The notes: generated by a model not told the origin, from the letters alone. Counted from the first letter of the stretch, positions 35,550-45,598 are shown. The stretch is DNA of 64,000 nt from Candidimonas sp. SYP-B2681 (GCF_003971065.1 NZ_RYDV01000007.1:124001-188000), one strand, 5' to 3'. Translations and numbers: made by a program.

Positions 35550-36923
35550 ATGGGTGTCGCCGGCTCCTTTATCATTCCGCTGTCTTCCACGAACCTGGTG
35601 TTCGGCCTGGAATGGCTGCCGCTTCTGGGTGGGCGTGCCGATCGGACTGGATTGCGCTTGGCCAGACTGCATCGCGCGACGCATATGGTGCTTGCCGGGG
35701 ACTCCGCCGGTTCGGTTGGCGTGGTAACACTGAAATCCGAACGGCAGCATCGGAAGAAGCCTTTCCATTCGGCAGCGCAAAATGTGGCGCAGCTATTCGC
35801 CACCGGAACGATCGCTTTGCTGCTTGACCTCGAACGCGTCGGTTTCTGGCTAGTCGCAGTGCACGAGGGCGCGGTGATCGCCCGCACCGATCGCTTGTAC
35901 CGATCGAGGAACGACGCCGGGAAAGTGCTTGAAGAGCTGCACCAGGCATATCCACAAATCGTATTGCTGGGCAGTCCCGAGGCTCCCGATTTGCCCGATC
36001 TCGATGCCCTCGAAGCTGCCAGCTCCGCACATAGTCAATTGTTCGGAGTCGGACGCTGGAACTCATTGCTTCCCTGGCCTGTACAGTGTTTTGTCCTTGC
36101 GCTGTTGTTGGTGCTGCTCATACCGCGGGTGTGGCAATTTTTTCAGCGCGACACAGTGGCCGCGTCTTCCGTACAGGCCGCGGACCCGCGGTTAGCGTGG
36201 CAAAACGCTATTGAAAGGTCGGCCCATAATCATTTCGTACACGGTATTCAAGGCACACGGGTATTGCTCGACACCCTTTACGAACTACCGACGAGGGTGA
36301 GTGGGTGGAATCTGCGTCAGGCTGAATGCCTTATGAAGATACGGCAATGGCAATGCCAGGCCCGTTATGAAAGACTCGGTATCGAGGCCAGCAACAGCGA
36401 ATTTCTGGCGCAAGTGCCGGCGGGATGGAGCGTCGATTTCGTCTCTTTGGACCGCGCGCAACCTTCGTGGCACATCGACTTTTATGGGGCGCCGCTGTCT
36501 GCTGTTCACCTTAAGACCTCGGCAAATAATGAACGCGATTTATTCAGTGCATTGCAGGCAATCCGGCCAGCGTTCGGCCACATCCAGATTGGAAAACCTA
36601 CAGCCCTGTCAGTTTCTGTTCCCGTTGATGCGAATGGAAAGCCATTGCTAAGGCCTCGCGAAGTTTTGCATTATTTCACGCGCCGCATGCAGGTCAATGG
36701 ACCCTTGCGCTCGGGCAGCCTGCTGCTGCCACATACCGCATCGGTGGCGTGGAACAAAGTTGCCCTGACTGTTCAGAACATTGAAACACCGGGCTTGAAA
36801 AGCAGCAGTTTGAACTTGTCTCTTGAAGGAGTGCTGTATGAAATTGAAGCTCATCCCGAAGATAGTTCCCCTTACAACAATGAATCGTTCGTCGCTTTCG
36901 ACAGCGAGCCGGCCGTATTTTAA
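35550..36923 (+). CDS. pilO: Type IVb pilus accessory protein PilO
   Basis: This is a 457-residue PilO2/PAP-PilO-family protein. A soluble N-terminal domain of about 170 residues is followed by one helix (WPVQCFVLALLLVLLIPRVW) and a periplasmic C-terminal domain of about 250 residues. In R64-type systems PilO links the inner-membrane platform to the secretin. The ATG lies one base after the pilN stop, behind GAGGGT. Its last 86 bases overlap the preferred start of pilP. Confidence 0.85.
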   Translation: MGVAGSFIIPLSSTNLVFGLEWLPLLGGRADRTGLRLARLHRATHMVLAGDSAGSVGVVTLKSERQHRKKPFHSAAQNVAQLFATGTIALLLDLERVGFWLVAVHEGAVIARTDRLYRSRNDAGKVLEELHQAYPQIVLLGSPEAPDLPDLDALEAASSAHSQLFGVGRWNSLLPWPVQCFVLALLLVLLIPRVWQFFQRDTVAASSVQAADPRLAWQNAIERSAHNHFVHGIQGTRVLLDTLYELPTRVSGWNLRQAECLMKIRQWQCQARYERLGIEASNSEFLAQVPAGWSVDFVSLDRAQPSWHIDFYGAPLSAVHLKTSANNERDLFSALQAIRPAFGHIQIGKPTALSVSVPVDANGKPLLRPREVLHYFTRRMQVNGPLRSGSLLLPHTASVAWNKVALTVQNIETPGLKSSSLNLSLEGVLYEIEAHPEDSSPYNNESFVAFDSEPAVF

Positions 36924-37365
36924 GGCCATCGCATTAGCCGTGCTGGTACTGTGCACGCCAACGGTTTGCCGCGCGTCCGTTTCGGCGATTAACGATTTAT
37001 CGGGGGATCAAATGTCGGTGCGTGAATTGATGCGCCTGGACACCGCATTGGCTCTGAGTCACGCTAAAAAGTCTCTTCGAAAGCAAGACAATACCGGGTC
37101 CGCCGTAGCAGGCAGCGAACGTATGATGCATAGCGGGTCACTTAATCTTGTGGCCATCTATGGGGTCGGCAAAAAGTTGTTGGCCGAAGTCACCGTCGGC
37201 ACTCAACAATATGTTTATATGCGAGGCCAAGCCTTGCCGGTAGGGGTGAAGGCCAACTCTTCAGCTTATCTGCTGCGCGGCATTTCAGGATCCTGTGTAC
37301 AGCTCGAGCGCAAGGACGAAGCGCATACGCTCTGCCTGCACCCTTCTTTGTGGACCGCCAAGTAA
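36838..37365 (+). CDS. pilP: Type IVb pilus biogenesis protein PilP
   Basis: This is a small 175-residue exported protein. After a hydrophobic signal or anchor (FKAIALAVLVLCTPTVCRA) it carries the short beta domain of PilP proteins, with LNLVAIYGVGKKLLAEVTVG and the late SCVQLE. PilP helps assemble the inner-membrane complex with PilO and PilN. ATG 36838 is chosen because AAGGAG sits at 36826-36831. ATG 36880 would give a more ordinary signal peptide but has no binding site. The stop overlaps the pilQ start (TAATG). Confidence 0.8.
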   Translation: MKLKLIPKIVPLTTMNRSSLSTASRPYFKAIALAVLVLCTPTVCRASVSAINDLSGDQMSVRELMRLDTALALSHAKKSLRKQDNTGSAVAGSERMMHSGSLNLVAIYGVGKKLLAEVTVGTQQYVYMRGQALPVGVKANSSAYLLRGISGSCVQLERKDEAHTLCLHPSLWTAK

Positions 37366-39167
37366 TGGCGACGTTTTCTGTTTGGCGCGGTAGAGGCGGG
37401 CGATCAGTTGGCACACGTTCCGATATAGCGCTGCGTTTTGATGCCGCCCAGGCGGTGGTCATCTCCAGTGCGGAAGAATTGGCCGCAATGTCGCCCGGTT
37501 TTTTACATTCCGTTAGCAAGCAGTTCAATGTCGACCTACTGGCGGCGCGCCTTTGTCCGGTTCTGTTGATGGACCAGTCTGTGGCCATTTTTGCGCTGGC
37601 CGAGCATGTTGGCAGTGACCAGGCCGACGAACTGGCCCGACAAATCATCAAGTCGGGTTACGCGCCCGCCAACCCGGCGCGCTACGTGCTGGCGGCCCCT
37701 CTGCTACTGGCTATTGCGCGCCAGCAGATCACAGCGCAATCGCTGTCCAGCCAACCCGGCGTAAGGTTGACGCAATCCAAAACGGCATTGGCGGACGCTT
37801 TTCAGGATCTGGTGGAATGGGGTGTGCGCAATGGTGCGAGCGACCTGCACCTGAATGTCTGCTTGCGCGAACCCGTGTCGCAGGTGAAATACTCGCTTTC
37901 GGGGCGCTATGTAGCTCCGGAACGATTTCGCGGCATGCCTACGAGCATGCTCGTCGATATGCTTTCGGTCGCTTGGATGGATATTGTCGGCGGAAACGGC
38001 GCCGTATTCGATCCTATGCTGGAGCAACAGGGCAGCATGACGCGGTTAGTCGATGGCCGGGACATCATGTTGCGATGGGCCTCGCTGGCATCAGACAATG
38101 GCCCGAGTGTATGTTTGCGGCTGCTCGAGCGCGAAACCTCGGCGCGCCTGCCTTCACTAAGCGAGCTGGGTTATTTAGATGACCAGGTAGAGCTCATCAA
38201 ACGCGTGATGCTTTCCGAAGGCGGGGCAGTCATCTTTGCCGGGACCGTAGGTTCAGGAAAGTCCACGACTTTGGCCTCCCTTATTGCTGGTATTCCATCG
38301 CATCGCAAAGTCATCACCATAGAGGATCCCGTCGAATACCTTATTCCCCATGCCATACAGAATACGGTTGCCAGAAACCTCGATGTTGCGGCTCATCAGA
38401 ATTATGCGGCCAAGTTAAGAGCGTTGAAGCGTTCCGCCATGAGCGACGTGTTATTGGGGGAAATTCGTGACGAGGAAACAGGGCGGGCGTTCATGGATTT
38501 AGCGGGCTCCGGCGTGAATATCTACACCACTGTCCACGCTGCTTCCGCACTCCTTGTCCCCGAACGGCTGGCCTCTGATTTCATAGGTGTCTCACGGGAT
38601 TTCCTGGCGATGCCCGGTTTGCTCAAGCTGCTGGTGTTCCAGGCGTTGCTGCCCGTCCTTTGTGCTGATTGCGCGCTGCCCGCTCATAGCTTGTACGACA
38701 GTAGCCGGCATGCCGGCTTGGGCTTTCGAACGGAAAAACAATGGAGAGTCTGGCTAGGCCTGATTCACGAGATGTTCGGTTATCCAATCGAGGGATTCCG
38801 AGTTCGAAACCTTGCGGGCTGTGCGAGTTGTGCCAGACCGCATCTGGCAGACCTTAACGGATACGCAGGGCGCACAGTCGTGGCTGAGGCCATTGAGCCT
38901 GAACTTTGGCCTGAGTTCCTGCAAGGCATACGCCAGGGCGATATGCAGGCCTGCCTAGACTCCCAATCGCCATGGGACCCGGCATATTCCAATGAAATGA
39001 CCGTTAGCCGTTCTGCGTTGGATTGCGCGGTATTGAAGGCGAGCCAGGGCCTGATCGATCCGTGCGACATCGAACTGCGCTTCCATGCATTTGAAACCGA
39101 ACGGCGTCTGCGTGAGCTTCGACCGGTCCGTCGGCCAGCAGTTCAGCGGCACAGGATCGTCACATGA
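37365..39167 (+). CDS. pilQ: Type IVb pilus assembly ATPase PilQ (GspE/PilB family)
   Basis: This is a hexameric cytoplasmic ATPase driving pilus extension, 600 residues. Walker A is GTVGSGKSTT with Lys299. The Asp box is ITIEDPVEYL, Walker B is VLLGEIRDEETGRAF, and the His box is TTVHAAS. A zinc-binding four-cysteine domain is split as CADC and CASC about 60 residues apart, as in GspE-type extension ATPases. No second, retraction-type ATPase is in the operon. The ATG shares a base with the pilP stop. Confidence 0.92.
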   Translation: MATFSVWRGRGGRSVGTRSDIALRFDAAQAVVISSAEELAAMSPGFLHSVSKQFNVDLLAARLCPVLLMDQSVAIFALAEHVGSDQADELARQIIKSGYAPANPARYVLAAPLLLAIARQQITAQSLSSQPGVRLTQSKTALADAFQDLVEWGVRNGASDLHLNVCLREPVSQVKYSLSGRYVAPERFRGMPTSMLVDMLSVAWMDIVGGNGAVFDPMLEQQGSMTRLVDGRDIMLRWASLASDNGPSVCLRLLERETSARLPSLSELGYLDDQVELIKRVMLSEGGAVIFAGTVGSGKSTTLASLIAGIPSHRKVITIEDPVEYLIPHAIQNTVARNLDVAAHQNYAAKLRALKRSAMSDVLLGEIRDEETGRAFMDLAGSGVNIYTTVHAASALLVPERLASDFIGVSRDFLAMPGLLKLLVFQALLPVLCADCALPAHSLYDSSRHAGLGFRTEKQWRVWLGLIHEMFGYPIEGFRVRNLAGCASCARPHLADLNGYAGRTVVAEAIEPELWPEFLQGIRQGDMQACLDSQSPWDPAYSNEMTVSRSALDCAVLKASQGLIDPCDIELRFHAFETERRLRELRPVRRPAVQRHRIVT

Positions 39168-40294
39168 GCCAATTCTTTCGTCGAAATTTCGAGGCGCGAT
39201 GGCGTCCAGTTCTGCACCGTCTTGACTGTTTTCGTTTTTCTTTCGTTCGCGCCGATTACTTCGATTACCTTTCCGCATTGCTGGATGGCCTGCAAGGGCG
39301 CCGAACGCTAAAAGAGGTATTTGAGCAGGATGCGAGGCGTTATGGATCTGCTTCCGTTCGGGGCAGGTTATCGAGGCGTTGGGTGCAGGGCTATCAGCTT
39401 GCCGGAGGCGACTTGTATGCCACATGGTCCGGATGTTTTCCGCAAATTGAACTGGGTCTGATACGAACCGCTCAGTCATTTGGCAATGCGGCCCTCATCA
39501 AGACATTCCGGGAGCTCGCTCACGTACTTAACCTGACCCAAAAAACCACAGAAATCCTGGTGACGACCCTGTGGGCGGCGGTTATGGCGGTGTTCTTGGT
39601 ATTCGGCATGATGCTCGCCATACCGTGGTTCACGGTACCGCAGCTGACCCGCACTTTCTCCGCCGTGCCCACGGAGTATTACGGCACTCTTACCCGTTCG
39701 CTTATTGATTTTTCGGGACTGATCCAGGCGCATTACTTATTCATGGCAGTATTGCTGGTAGGGGGCTGCATGCTTTTATTGTGGTCCTTGCCAAATTCCT
39801 CCGGTCCTATACGTCGACGTCTCGAAAACTTCGCGTTGTGGCGAATCTATCGCTATGTGGCGGCGCTACGGTTTCTGGCGCTGGTGGCCATTGTGCTGGG
39901 ACGCGATGATAGTGAATCCACTCAGTTGCGCACGGCACTCGTGCTGCAGAAAACTGCGACATCCAAATGGCAGCTCAGTCACATCAATGCCATGCTGGCT
40001 CGTATTGATGCGGGCATGGCAGGGGCGGATACCTTCGATACGGGTTTACTCGATCGGGAGCAGTTCTGGTTTTTTAGCGACATGGTCATGGCGCGTGGCT
40101 TACAGACGGGCCTCATGCTTGGCAGTGAGCGCTTGCGTGGGCATGTGCTCGGAACCGTCGCCAGACAGGCGACAGCCTTGCGTTGGAGCTTGTTACTTGC
40201 AAGCCTGGCTTGTTTATTAGGGGTAGGCGTATGGCATTACGCCGTGATAGACGAGCTGCGTAGGTCGCTGATGCTTTTCTACGCGAGCCAATAA
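39164..40294 (+). CDS. pilR: Type IVb pilus inner-membrane platform protein PilR (GspF family)
   Basis: This is a 376-residue polytopic protein. Two GspF-like cytoplasmic domains are separated by membrane helices near 133-155 and 185-205, with a further helix at the C-terminus (about 340-360). The first domain has the usual GSxRGRLSRRW-type helical bundle. It forms the platform on which PilQ acts. The start overlaps the pilQ stop by four bases. Confidence 0.88.
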   Translation: MSQFFRRNFEARWRPVLHRLDCFRFSFVRADYFDYLSALLDGLQGRRTLKEVFEQDARRYGSASVRGRLSRRWVQGYQLAGGDLYATWSGCFPQIELGLIRTAQSFGNAALIKTFRELAHVLNLTQKTTEILVTTLWAAVMAVFLVFGMMLAIPWFTVPQLTRTFSAVPTEYYGTLTRSLIDFSGLIQAHYLFMAVLLVGGCMLLLWSLPNSSGPIRRRLENFALWRIYRYVAALRFLALVAIVLGRDDSESTQLRTALVLQKTATSKWQLSHINAMLARIDAGMAGADTFDTGLLDREQFWFFSDMVMARGLQTGLMLGSERLRGHVLGTVARQATALRWSLLLASLACLLGVGVWHYAVIDELRRSLMLFYASQ

Positions 40295-40322
40295 GGGCGA
40301 GCGAGTTTCTCAAGGAGCTGTT

Positions 40323-40892
40323 ATGTCTGCTGCTATTACATCCACCCAGCAAGGGTTCTCGCTTATCGAAGTATCGATCGTAACCGCCATCGTATTATTG
40401 CTCGCCATAATCGGGGTGCCGGCGATCGGAGGATATGTCGTCGAAAACAAAGTTCCGAAGGTCGGTGAGGAACTGGCGCGATTCATACTGCAAACCAAAG
40501 TGAATGCGCCTAACGGCTCAACCGAGCCATATGACGGCATTGACACGTTGAACCTGGCTAGCTTGGTGCGCGACTCCAGCATTTTTTCAGTGTCCGGCAC
40601 TGGCCCGAGCACCAAGGTGCTGCACGGTTTAGGCAGTAATGGCGAGGTTAATGTCGTATCGCACGAGTCAGGCACATCATTCTCTATTACGTTGCACAAG
40701 GTCAATAATGCGGCTTGTCCTTCTATCGCGTCGGTGATGCAGCGGGTTTCGGACACGATTACCGTGACCCCGGAAAGCGGGGCGACTGCGACCGTCAAGG
40801 ATATCGCCAGCAGTATCCATTACAGTGCCCTGGCAACAGAGTCCAAATGTGGCAAAGGCGACGTCAATACGTTTGTCTTCACGGCCAGCTAA
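40323..40892 (+). CDS. pilS: Type IVb major prepilin PilS
   Basis: This is the pilus subunit precursor, 189 residues. A short leader ends at Gly11, and cleavage before Phe12 would give mature FSLIEVSIVTAIVLLLAIIG, with the conserved glutamate at position 5. The body has two cysteines (in ACPSIAS and SKCGKG) that can form the pilin disulfide loop. AAGGAG precedes the ATG. No prepilin peptidase gene lies in the operon, so processing must depend on an enzyme encoded elsewhere. Confidence 0.9.
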   Translation: MSAAITSTQQGFSLIEVSIVTAIVLLLAIIGVPAIGGYVVENKVPKVGEELARFILQTKVNAPNGSTEPYDGIDTLNLASLVRDSSIFSVSGTGPSTKVLHGLGSNGEVNVVSHESGTSFSITLHKVNNAACPSIASVMQRVSDTITVTPESGATATVKDIASSIHYSALATESKCGKGDVNTFVFTAS

Positions 40893-40901
40893 GGTTCTTC
40901 C

Positions 40902-41924
40902 ATGCGCGAACAACAGGGCTTTGCACTGATAGAACTGATCCTTGCCGCGATCGTGACGATATTGTTGGCGGTGTGGGGCACCCAGAGCCTAGTCAATAAA
41001 ATCAACGATGCGAGTGCGCAGGCCAGTGCAGTGTGGATGCTGGCCGTCAAGAAGGCTTTGCATCGTTATATAGAGCGCTACGCCGATGTGTTGACTACTG
41101 CCGGACATGCGGGGGTACTCAGCAATAAAGGCTACGCTGACTGGGCTGCCCCCAGGCTGGTGGAGCTTAAATCCGATGGATTATTGTCTGCTTCCTTCCC
41201 CGAGCGGATTTCACCAGGCGGCAGCGCGTCAATGCGTTTGATGCCCAGCGGATCCTGCCCGGGGGCGTCCTGCCGGCTGGAAGCAATTGTGTATAGCGAC
41301 TTGCCATTCATTTCGCCATCGACAACCCAGGTGGACGAGCAAATGGTTGCTCAGTGGATATTAGGGGCGCAGGGCTGGGGAGGTTCGGTAACACGGGCAC
41401 AGCCGCATTTGCTCCAGGGTGCGGCATTCGCGTTTCCGAATCCGCCGCTGCCGGGTTCTACTTTGCCACCCGGTACTGTAGCCCTGGCCATTACCGCTGA
41501 ACAACTTGGCCACCTGGATTTCTTGCGCGTTGCCGATAGCAGAGATCCTGATTTCCAGGGATCTGCTACGGTCAAGGGCAATATCAGTACCGCGGGCGAT
41601 CTGCGCACCCAACGGTATCTGCATTTGGGGGCACAGGAAATCTTGCAGTCCCCGTGTGCTGAAAATAACGCCGTTGCGCGCGATGAGGCCGGGGCCCTCT
41701 TGGTGTGCAACGAAAATGTCTGGCGCTCATCAAGCCGCTCGGGAAATGGAGGCTACTCGATCAATTTGGTGTACGGTTGTCAAACCAGAGACAAGATCTC
41801 CACTGAAAACCCCGTAACGGGAAGTTGTACTTGCCCCGGGCAGTCTCGTCCTGTATTAATCTCGGACAGCGGACCGCAGACGTTTCCAGATGGCCGCACC
41901 ATGGGCTATTTATGTGTCGACTGA
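40902..41924 (+). CDS. pilV: Type IVb minor prepilin/adhesin PilV
   Basis: This is a 340-residue prepilin-like protein. The leader MREQQG is followed by FALIELILAAIVTILLAVWG, cleaved after Gly6. The long C-terminal part, with cysteine-rich ending (YGCQTRDK, GSCTCPGQS, GYLCVD), resembles tip adhesins of R64-type pili. In conjugative plasmids the end of pilV is switched by a shufflon. Here no recombinase gene or repeated segments follow; the next gene, allA, begins about 30 bases later. Confidence 0.85.
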   Translation: MREQQGFALIELILAAIVTILLAVWGTQSLVNKINDASAQASAVWMLAVKKALHRYIERYADVLTTAGHAGVLSNKGYADWAAPRLVELKSDGLLSASFPERISPGGSASMRLMPSGSCPGASCRLEAIVYSDLPFISPSTTQVDEQMVAQWILGAQGWGGSVTRAQPHLLQGAAFAFPNPPLPGSTLPPGTVALAITAEQLGHLDFLRVADSRDPDFQGSATVKGNISTAGDLRTQRYLHLGAQEILQSPCAENNAVARDEAGALLVCNENVWRSSSRSGNGGYSINLVYGCQTRDKISTENPVTGSCTCPGQSRPVLISDSGPQTFPDGRTMGYLCVD

Positions 41925-41955
41925 CAAGGCGCACGGAATGAAAAGGCGGAACAGG

Positions 41956-42456
41956 ATGTACCTATTAAAACTTGAACCCTTAAGCAAAGCCGCATTTGCT
42001 CCGTTTGGCGAGGTAATTCAGGCGGAAGGCAGCGACTGGTATCCCATCAATAATGGTACGACGCGCCGTTATCACCAATTGGCTTCAGTGCAACTTATTG
42101 GCGAAGGGGCCCGAGCCGGCATCAGTCTTGCACATGGCGGTGGCCGTACGTATCCAATCATGATCAATATGCTGGAGCGGCACCCATTGGGCAGCCAGTC
42201 ATGGATTCCGCTGAATCAGGTGTCGTTTATTGCAGTGGTGGCGCCGAATGGTGCGGACGACAAGCCCGATGAGTCGGGGCTGCGTGCGTTCTTGGTACAA
42301 GGAGATCAAGGTGTCAATTATTATTCGGGAACGTGGCATCACCCGCTGATAACACTAGGGCAGGGGGGCGAATTTATCGTCGTCGATCGCATCGATAGCG
42401 CGCCCAATTGCGATGAAGCGCCCTTGAGCCGGTCGTATTTGATTGACGGAAGTTAG
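41956..42456 (+). CDS. allA: Ureidoglycolate lyase
   Basis: This is a 166-residue AllA-type enzyme that splits ureidoglycolate to glyoxylate and urea at the end of allantoin breakdown. The N-terminal LEPLSKAAFAPFGEVIQ and the later YYSGTWHHPLITL segment are typical; the paired histidines belong to the cupin-like site. ATG 41956 gives family length, and 41938 is an alternative. No other allantoin gene is nearby, so it is isolated from its pathway. Confidence 0.9.
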   Translation: MYLLKLEPLSKAAFAPFGEVIQAEGSDWYPINNGTTRRYHQLASVQLIGEGARAGISLAHGGGRTYPIMINMLERHPLGSQSWIPLNQVSFIAVVAPNGADDKPDESGLRAFLVQGDQGVNYYSGTWHHPLITLGQGGEFIVVDRIDSAPNCDEAPLSRSYLIDGS

Positions 42457-42481
42457 GCGGCGCTTGAGCGCTTAGTATTTT

Positions 42482-42502
42482 AGGCAAAAGTGCCTCTATA
42501 AT
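42482..42502 (+). promoter_or_regulatory. Hairpin and consensus -10 upstream of alaS
   Basis: TATAAT at 42497-42502 is a consensus -10 about 35 bases before the alaS ATG. Immediately before it AGGCA (42482-42486) and TGCCT (42491-42495) form a short inverted repeat lying in the promoter spacer. No good -35 is seen, so an activator or repressor at the inverted repeat is possible. Confidence 0.4.
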
Positions 42503-42536
42503 CATAGGTTACCCATTGATTAGTGCTTCTTCTGCA

Positions 42537-45158
42537 ATGAAAACCTCCGAAATACGTCAAAAGTTTTTGTCTTTCTTTGAGTCGAAAGGCCACAATGTCG
42601 TCGCGTCGTCGTCGCTCGTACCGGGCAACGACCCGACTTTGCTGTTCACCAATGCCGGCATGGTGCAGTTCAAGGACGTATTCACAGGCAAGGACAGTCG
42701 CGCGTACAACCGCGCTGCGTCCTCGCAGCGCTGCGTGCGCGCCGGAGGAAAGCATAACGATCTAGAGAACGTGGGCTATACGGCAAGGCACCATACCTTT
42801 TTCGAGATGCTCGGCAATTTCAGCTTCGGCGATTATTTCAAGCGTGAAGCAATTCAATATGCCTGGGAGTTATTGACCGTCGTCTACGGACTGCCTGCCG
42901 AAAAGCTGTGGGTTACCGTCTATCACGAAGATAACGAAGCCTACGATATCTGGGCCAATGAAGTCGGTGTTCCCACCGAACGGATTATCCGTATTGGCGA
43001 CAATAAGGGCGCCCGGTATGCGTCGGACAACTTCTGGCAAATGGCCGACACTGGCCCCTGCGGGCCTTGTTCGGAAATATTTTACGATCACGGTCCGGAA
43101 ATCTGGGGCGGCCTTCCGGGATCGCCCGAAGAAGACGGCGACCGTTACATCGAAATCTGGAATCTTGTGTTCATGCAGTTCGAGCGGGACGCCGCCGGTA
43201 ACATGCCGAAGCTGCCCAAGCCATGCGTGGATACCGGCATGGGGCTGGAACGTATTGCGGCCGTTTTACAAGACGTTCATTCCAATTACGAAATTGATCT
43301 TTTTCAGGCGCTGATCGCCGCCGCGGCCCGGGAAACGGGCACAAGCGACTTGAACAACAACTCGTTGAAGGTTATTGCCGATCACATCCGCGCCTGCAGT
43401 TTCCTGATTGTCGATGGCGTCATTCCAAGTAATGAAGGGCGGGGTTATGTGCTGCGCCGTATCGTGCGCCGCGCATTGCGTCACGGTCACAAACTGGGTC
43501 AATCGGGAACTTTTTTCCATCGTCTGGTGGGGGACCTGGTCGCACAGATGGGCGACGCGTATCCCGAACTCGCATCTCAGCAATCACGGGTCGAGCAAGT
43601 CCTGAAGCAAGAAGAAGAACGTTTCAGCGAAACTCTGGAAAACGGGATGAAAATCCTGGACTCAGCGCTCAACAATATTGGCGAAAATGGGGTGCTCGAT
43701 GGGCAGACTCTGTTTACGCTATACGACACCTACGGTTTTCCAGTTGATCTGACTGCCGACATTTGTCGCGAGCGCAATGTGCAAATCGACCAGGAAGGGT
43801 TCGATACAGCGATGAACCGTCAGCGCGATCAAGCGCGCGCTGCGGGCAAGTTCAAGGCGATAGAAGGCCTGGCCTATTCCGGCGCTTCGACTCGTTTCGA
43901 AGGCTACGAACGCTTGCAGTCTCCGGGCAAAGTCACGGCCCTATATGTCGATGGTTCCTCGGCCGACTCCGTGACCGCCGGGCAGCATGCGATTGTGGTG
44001 CTGGACGTTACTCCGTTTTATGCCGAGTCTGGCGGGCAAGTTGGCGATACAGGCGTGCTCGAAGGCAGCGGTACACAGTTCCAGGTCAGCGATACGCTCA
44101 AAATCCAGAATGGCGTCTTTGGCCATCATGGTGAAGTGCTCCAGGGTACGCTCTCCATCGGCGACGAGGTCAACGCCCAAGTCGATACTGTTCATCGTGC
44201 GCGCACGGTACGTAATCACTCTGCGACCCATTTAATGCATAAGGCATTGCGCCAGGTGCTTGGCGCCCATGTTCAGCAACGCGGCTCGCTGGTCGATGCC
44301 GAAAAGACTCGATTTGATTTTGCGCACGATGCGCCCATGACAGCGGAGCAGATCATCGAGGTCGAACAGATCGTCAATGCTCAGGTGCTCGACAACCACG
44401 CCACTAACGCGCAAATCATGCCTTACGATGAAGCTGTGCAGGGCGGGGCCATGGCTTTATTCGGCGAAAAGTACGGCGACACGGTGCGCGTGCTGGACAT
44501 CGGATTCTCCCGCGAGCTATGCGGGGGCACCCATGTTGCGCGTACCGGCGACATCGGTTTATTTAAAGTCCTTTCGGAAGGCGGAGTCGCGGCAGGTGTG
44601 CGCCGAATCGAAGCGATTACGGGCGACAATGCAGTACGGTGGGTTCAGGAAACCAACGATACCTTGGTCCAGGCTGCAGGCTTACTGAAAACGCAACCGG
44701 CCGAACTCGTCGATCGTATCGCGCTGATGCAAACTCAGTTCAAGACTCTTGAGCGCCAACTGGATCAATTAAAAAGCAAGCAGGCGGCGTCAGCCGGCAA
44801 CGATTTGGTCTCCGAGGCCATCGCACTGGATAACGGCGCCAAACTTTTGGTCGCCAATCTCTCGGGAGCCGATCCGAAAGCCCTGCGTGGGATGGTGGAT
44901 CAGCTGAAAGATCGCCTCAAATCGGCGGTTGTCGTGCTAACGACGGTGGTTGACGATAAAATCAGCCTGGTGGCGGGCGTTACTGCGGATCTCGCCAATA
45001 AGGTTAAAGCCGGTGAACTGGTCGGCATGGTGGCTGCACAGGTGGGCGGTAAAGGCGGTGGTCGCCCCGATATGGCCATGGGCGGTGGTACCGATGTCGC
45101 TGCCTTGACGCAGGCGACGTCCACCGTCGAAGGCTGGGTTCGCGAGCGGCTTAGCTAA
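42537..45158 (+). CDS. alaS: Alanyl-tRNA synthetase
   Basis: This is an 873-residue class II synthetase that charges tRNA-Ala. It has the N-terminal catalytic domain with [18 protein letters not shown] and [13 protein letters not shown], and the editing domain with the zinc-site motif [13 protein letters not shown] and a later [15 protein letters not shown]-Ala domain ends near [12 protein letters not shown]. Length and order are canonical. ATG 42537 is used; the frame is open to 42516. Confidence 0.97.
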   Translation: MKTSEIRQKFLSFFESKGHNVVASSSLVPGNDPTLLFTNAGMVQFKDVFTGKDSRAYNRAASSQRCVRAGGKHNDLENVGYTARHHTFFEMLGNFSFGDYFKREAIQYAWELLTVVYGLPAEKLWVTVYHEDNEAYDIWANEVGVPTERIIRIGDNKGARYASDNFWQMADTGPCGPCSEIFYDHGPEIWGGLPGSPEEDGDRYIEIWNLVFMQFERDAAGNMPKLPKPCVDTGMGLERIAAVLQDVHSNYEIDLFQALIAAAARETGTSDLNNNSLKVIADHIRACSFLIVDGVIPSNEGRGYVLRRIVRRALRHGHKLGQSGTFFHRLVGDLVAQMGDAYPELASQQSRVEQVLKQEEERFSETLENGMKILDSALNNIGENGVLDGQTLFTLYDTYGFPVDLTADICRERNVQIDQEGFDTAMNRQRDQARAAGKFKAIEGLAYSGASTRFEGYERLQSPGKVTALYVDGSSADSVTAGQHAIVVLDVTPFYAESGGQVGDTGVLEGSGTQFQVSDTLKIQNGVFGHHGEVLQGTLSIGDEVNAQVDTVHRARTVRNHSATHLMHKALRQVLGAHVQQRGSLVDAEKTRFDFAHDAPMTAEQIIEVEQIVNAQVLDNHATNAQIMPYDEAVQGGAMALFGEKYGDTVRVLDIGFSRELCGGTHVARTGDIGLFKVLSEGGVAAGVRRIEAITGDNAVRWVQETNDTLVQAAGLLKTQPAELVDRIALMQTQFKTLERQLDQLKSKQAASAGNDLVSEAIALDNGAKLLVANLSGADPKALRGMVDQLKDRLKSAVVVLTTVVDDKISLVAGVTADLANKVKAGELVGMVAAQVGGKGGGRPDMAMGGGTDVAALTQATSTVEGWVRERLS

Positions 45159-45224
45159 GCAGCCGGATCGCGGGACCTTTAGTATTTCGATGGCGCCTTG
45201 TACCAAAGCGCCATTCATGGAACT

Positions 45225-45476
45225 ATGGAAATGATTGACCCTGTTGTACCTGACGCCGACCTGGAGGTCGACGCTTCAGGACTGAAATGCCCACTGCCTA
45301 TTTTGCGGGCCAAGAAAGCCTTGGCGCAACTGCAAAGTGGGCAAGTGCTCAAGGTAATCACGACCGATACGCATGCCATACAGGACTTCCAGGCATTTTC
45401 CCGGCAAACCGGCAACGCGCTTGCGGCGCAAGTTGAAACCGATGGCGGCGCCATACACTTCCTGCGGCGACGCTAA
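45225..45476 (+). CDS. TusA/SirA-family sulfur-carrier protein
   Basis: This is an 83-residue protein with the diagnostic C-P-x-P motif in DASGLKCPLPILRAKKALAQL, where the cysteine carries persulfide sulfur in TusA proteins. The family serves tRNA thiolation, molybdenum cofactor synthesis or sulfur trafficking; which of these applies here cannot be decided. The frame is open to 45198, but the family start fits ATG 45225 or 45231. It sits alone between alaS and rpsP. Confidence 0.85.
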   Translation: MEMIDPVVPDADLEVDASGLKCPLPILRAKKALAQLQSGQVLKVITTDTHAIQDFQAFSRQTGNALAAQVETDGGAIHFLRRR

Positions 45477-45533
45477 AACAGCGCCAGGGTTGTTGCTTTT
45501 TCATTGTCATTAAGCGGTTTTTGCAGATTCGGT

Positions 45534-45563
45534 TTGCGGATACAGACTGATAGATGCTAGAAT
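45534..45563 (+). promoter_or_regulatory. Promoter of the rpsP-rimM-trmD operon
   Basis: TTGCGG at 45534-45539 and an extended -10 TGC-TAGAAT at 45555-45563, with an 18-base spacer, lie just upstream of rpsP. AAGGA at 45588-45592 is the ribosome binding site. Confidence 0.6.
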
Positions 45564-45598
45564 CTTTTGTTTTTCACAGTATTTTTTAAGGATTACCA

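Noticed and set aside
41925-41955. Search for a shufflon after pilV
   Set aside because: No inverted 19-base-type repeats or recombinase gene; allA follows at once.
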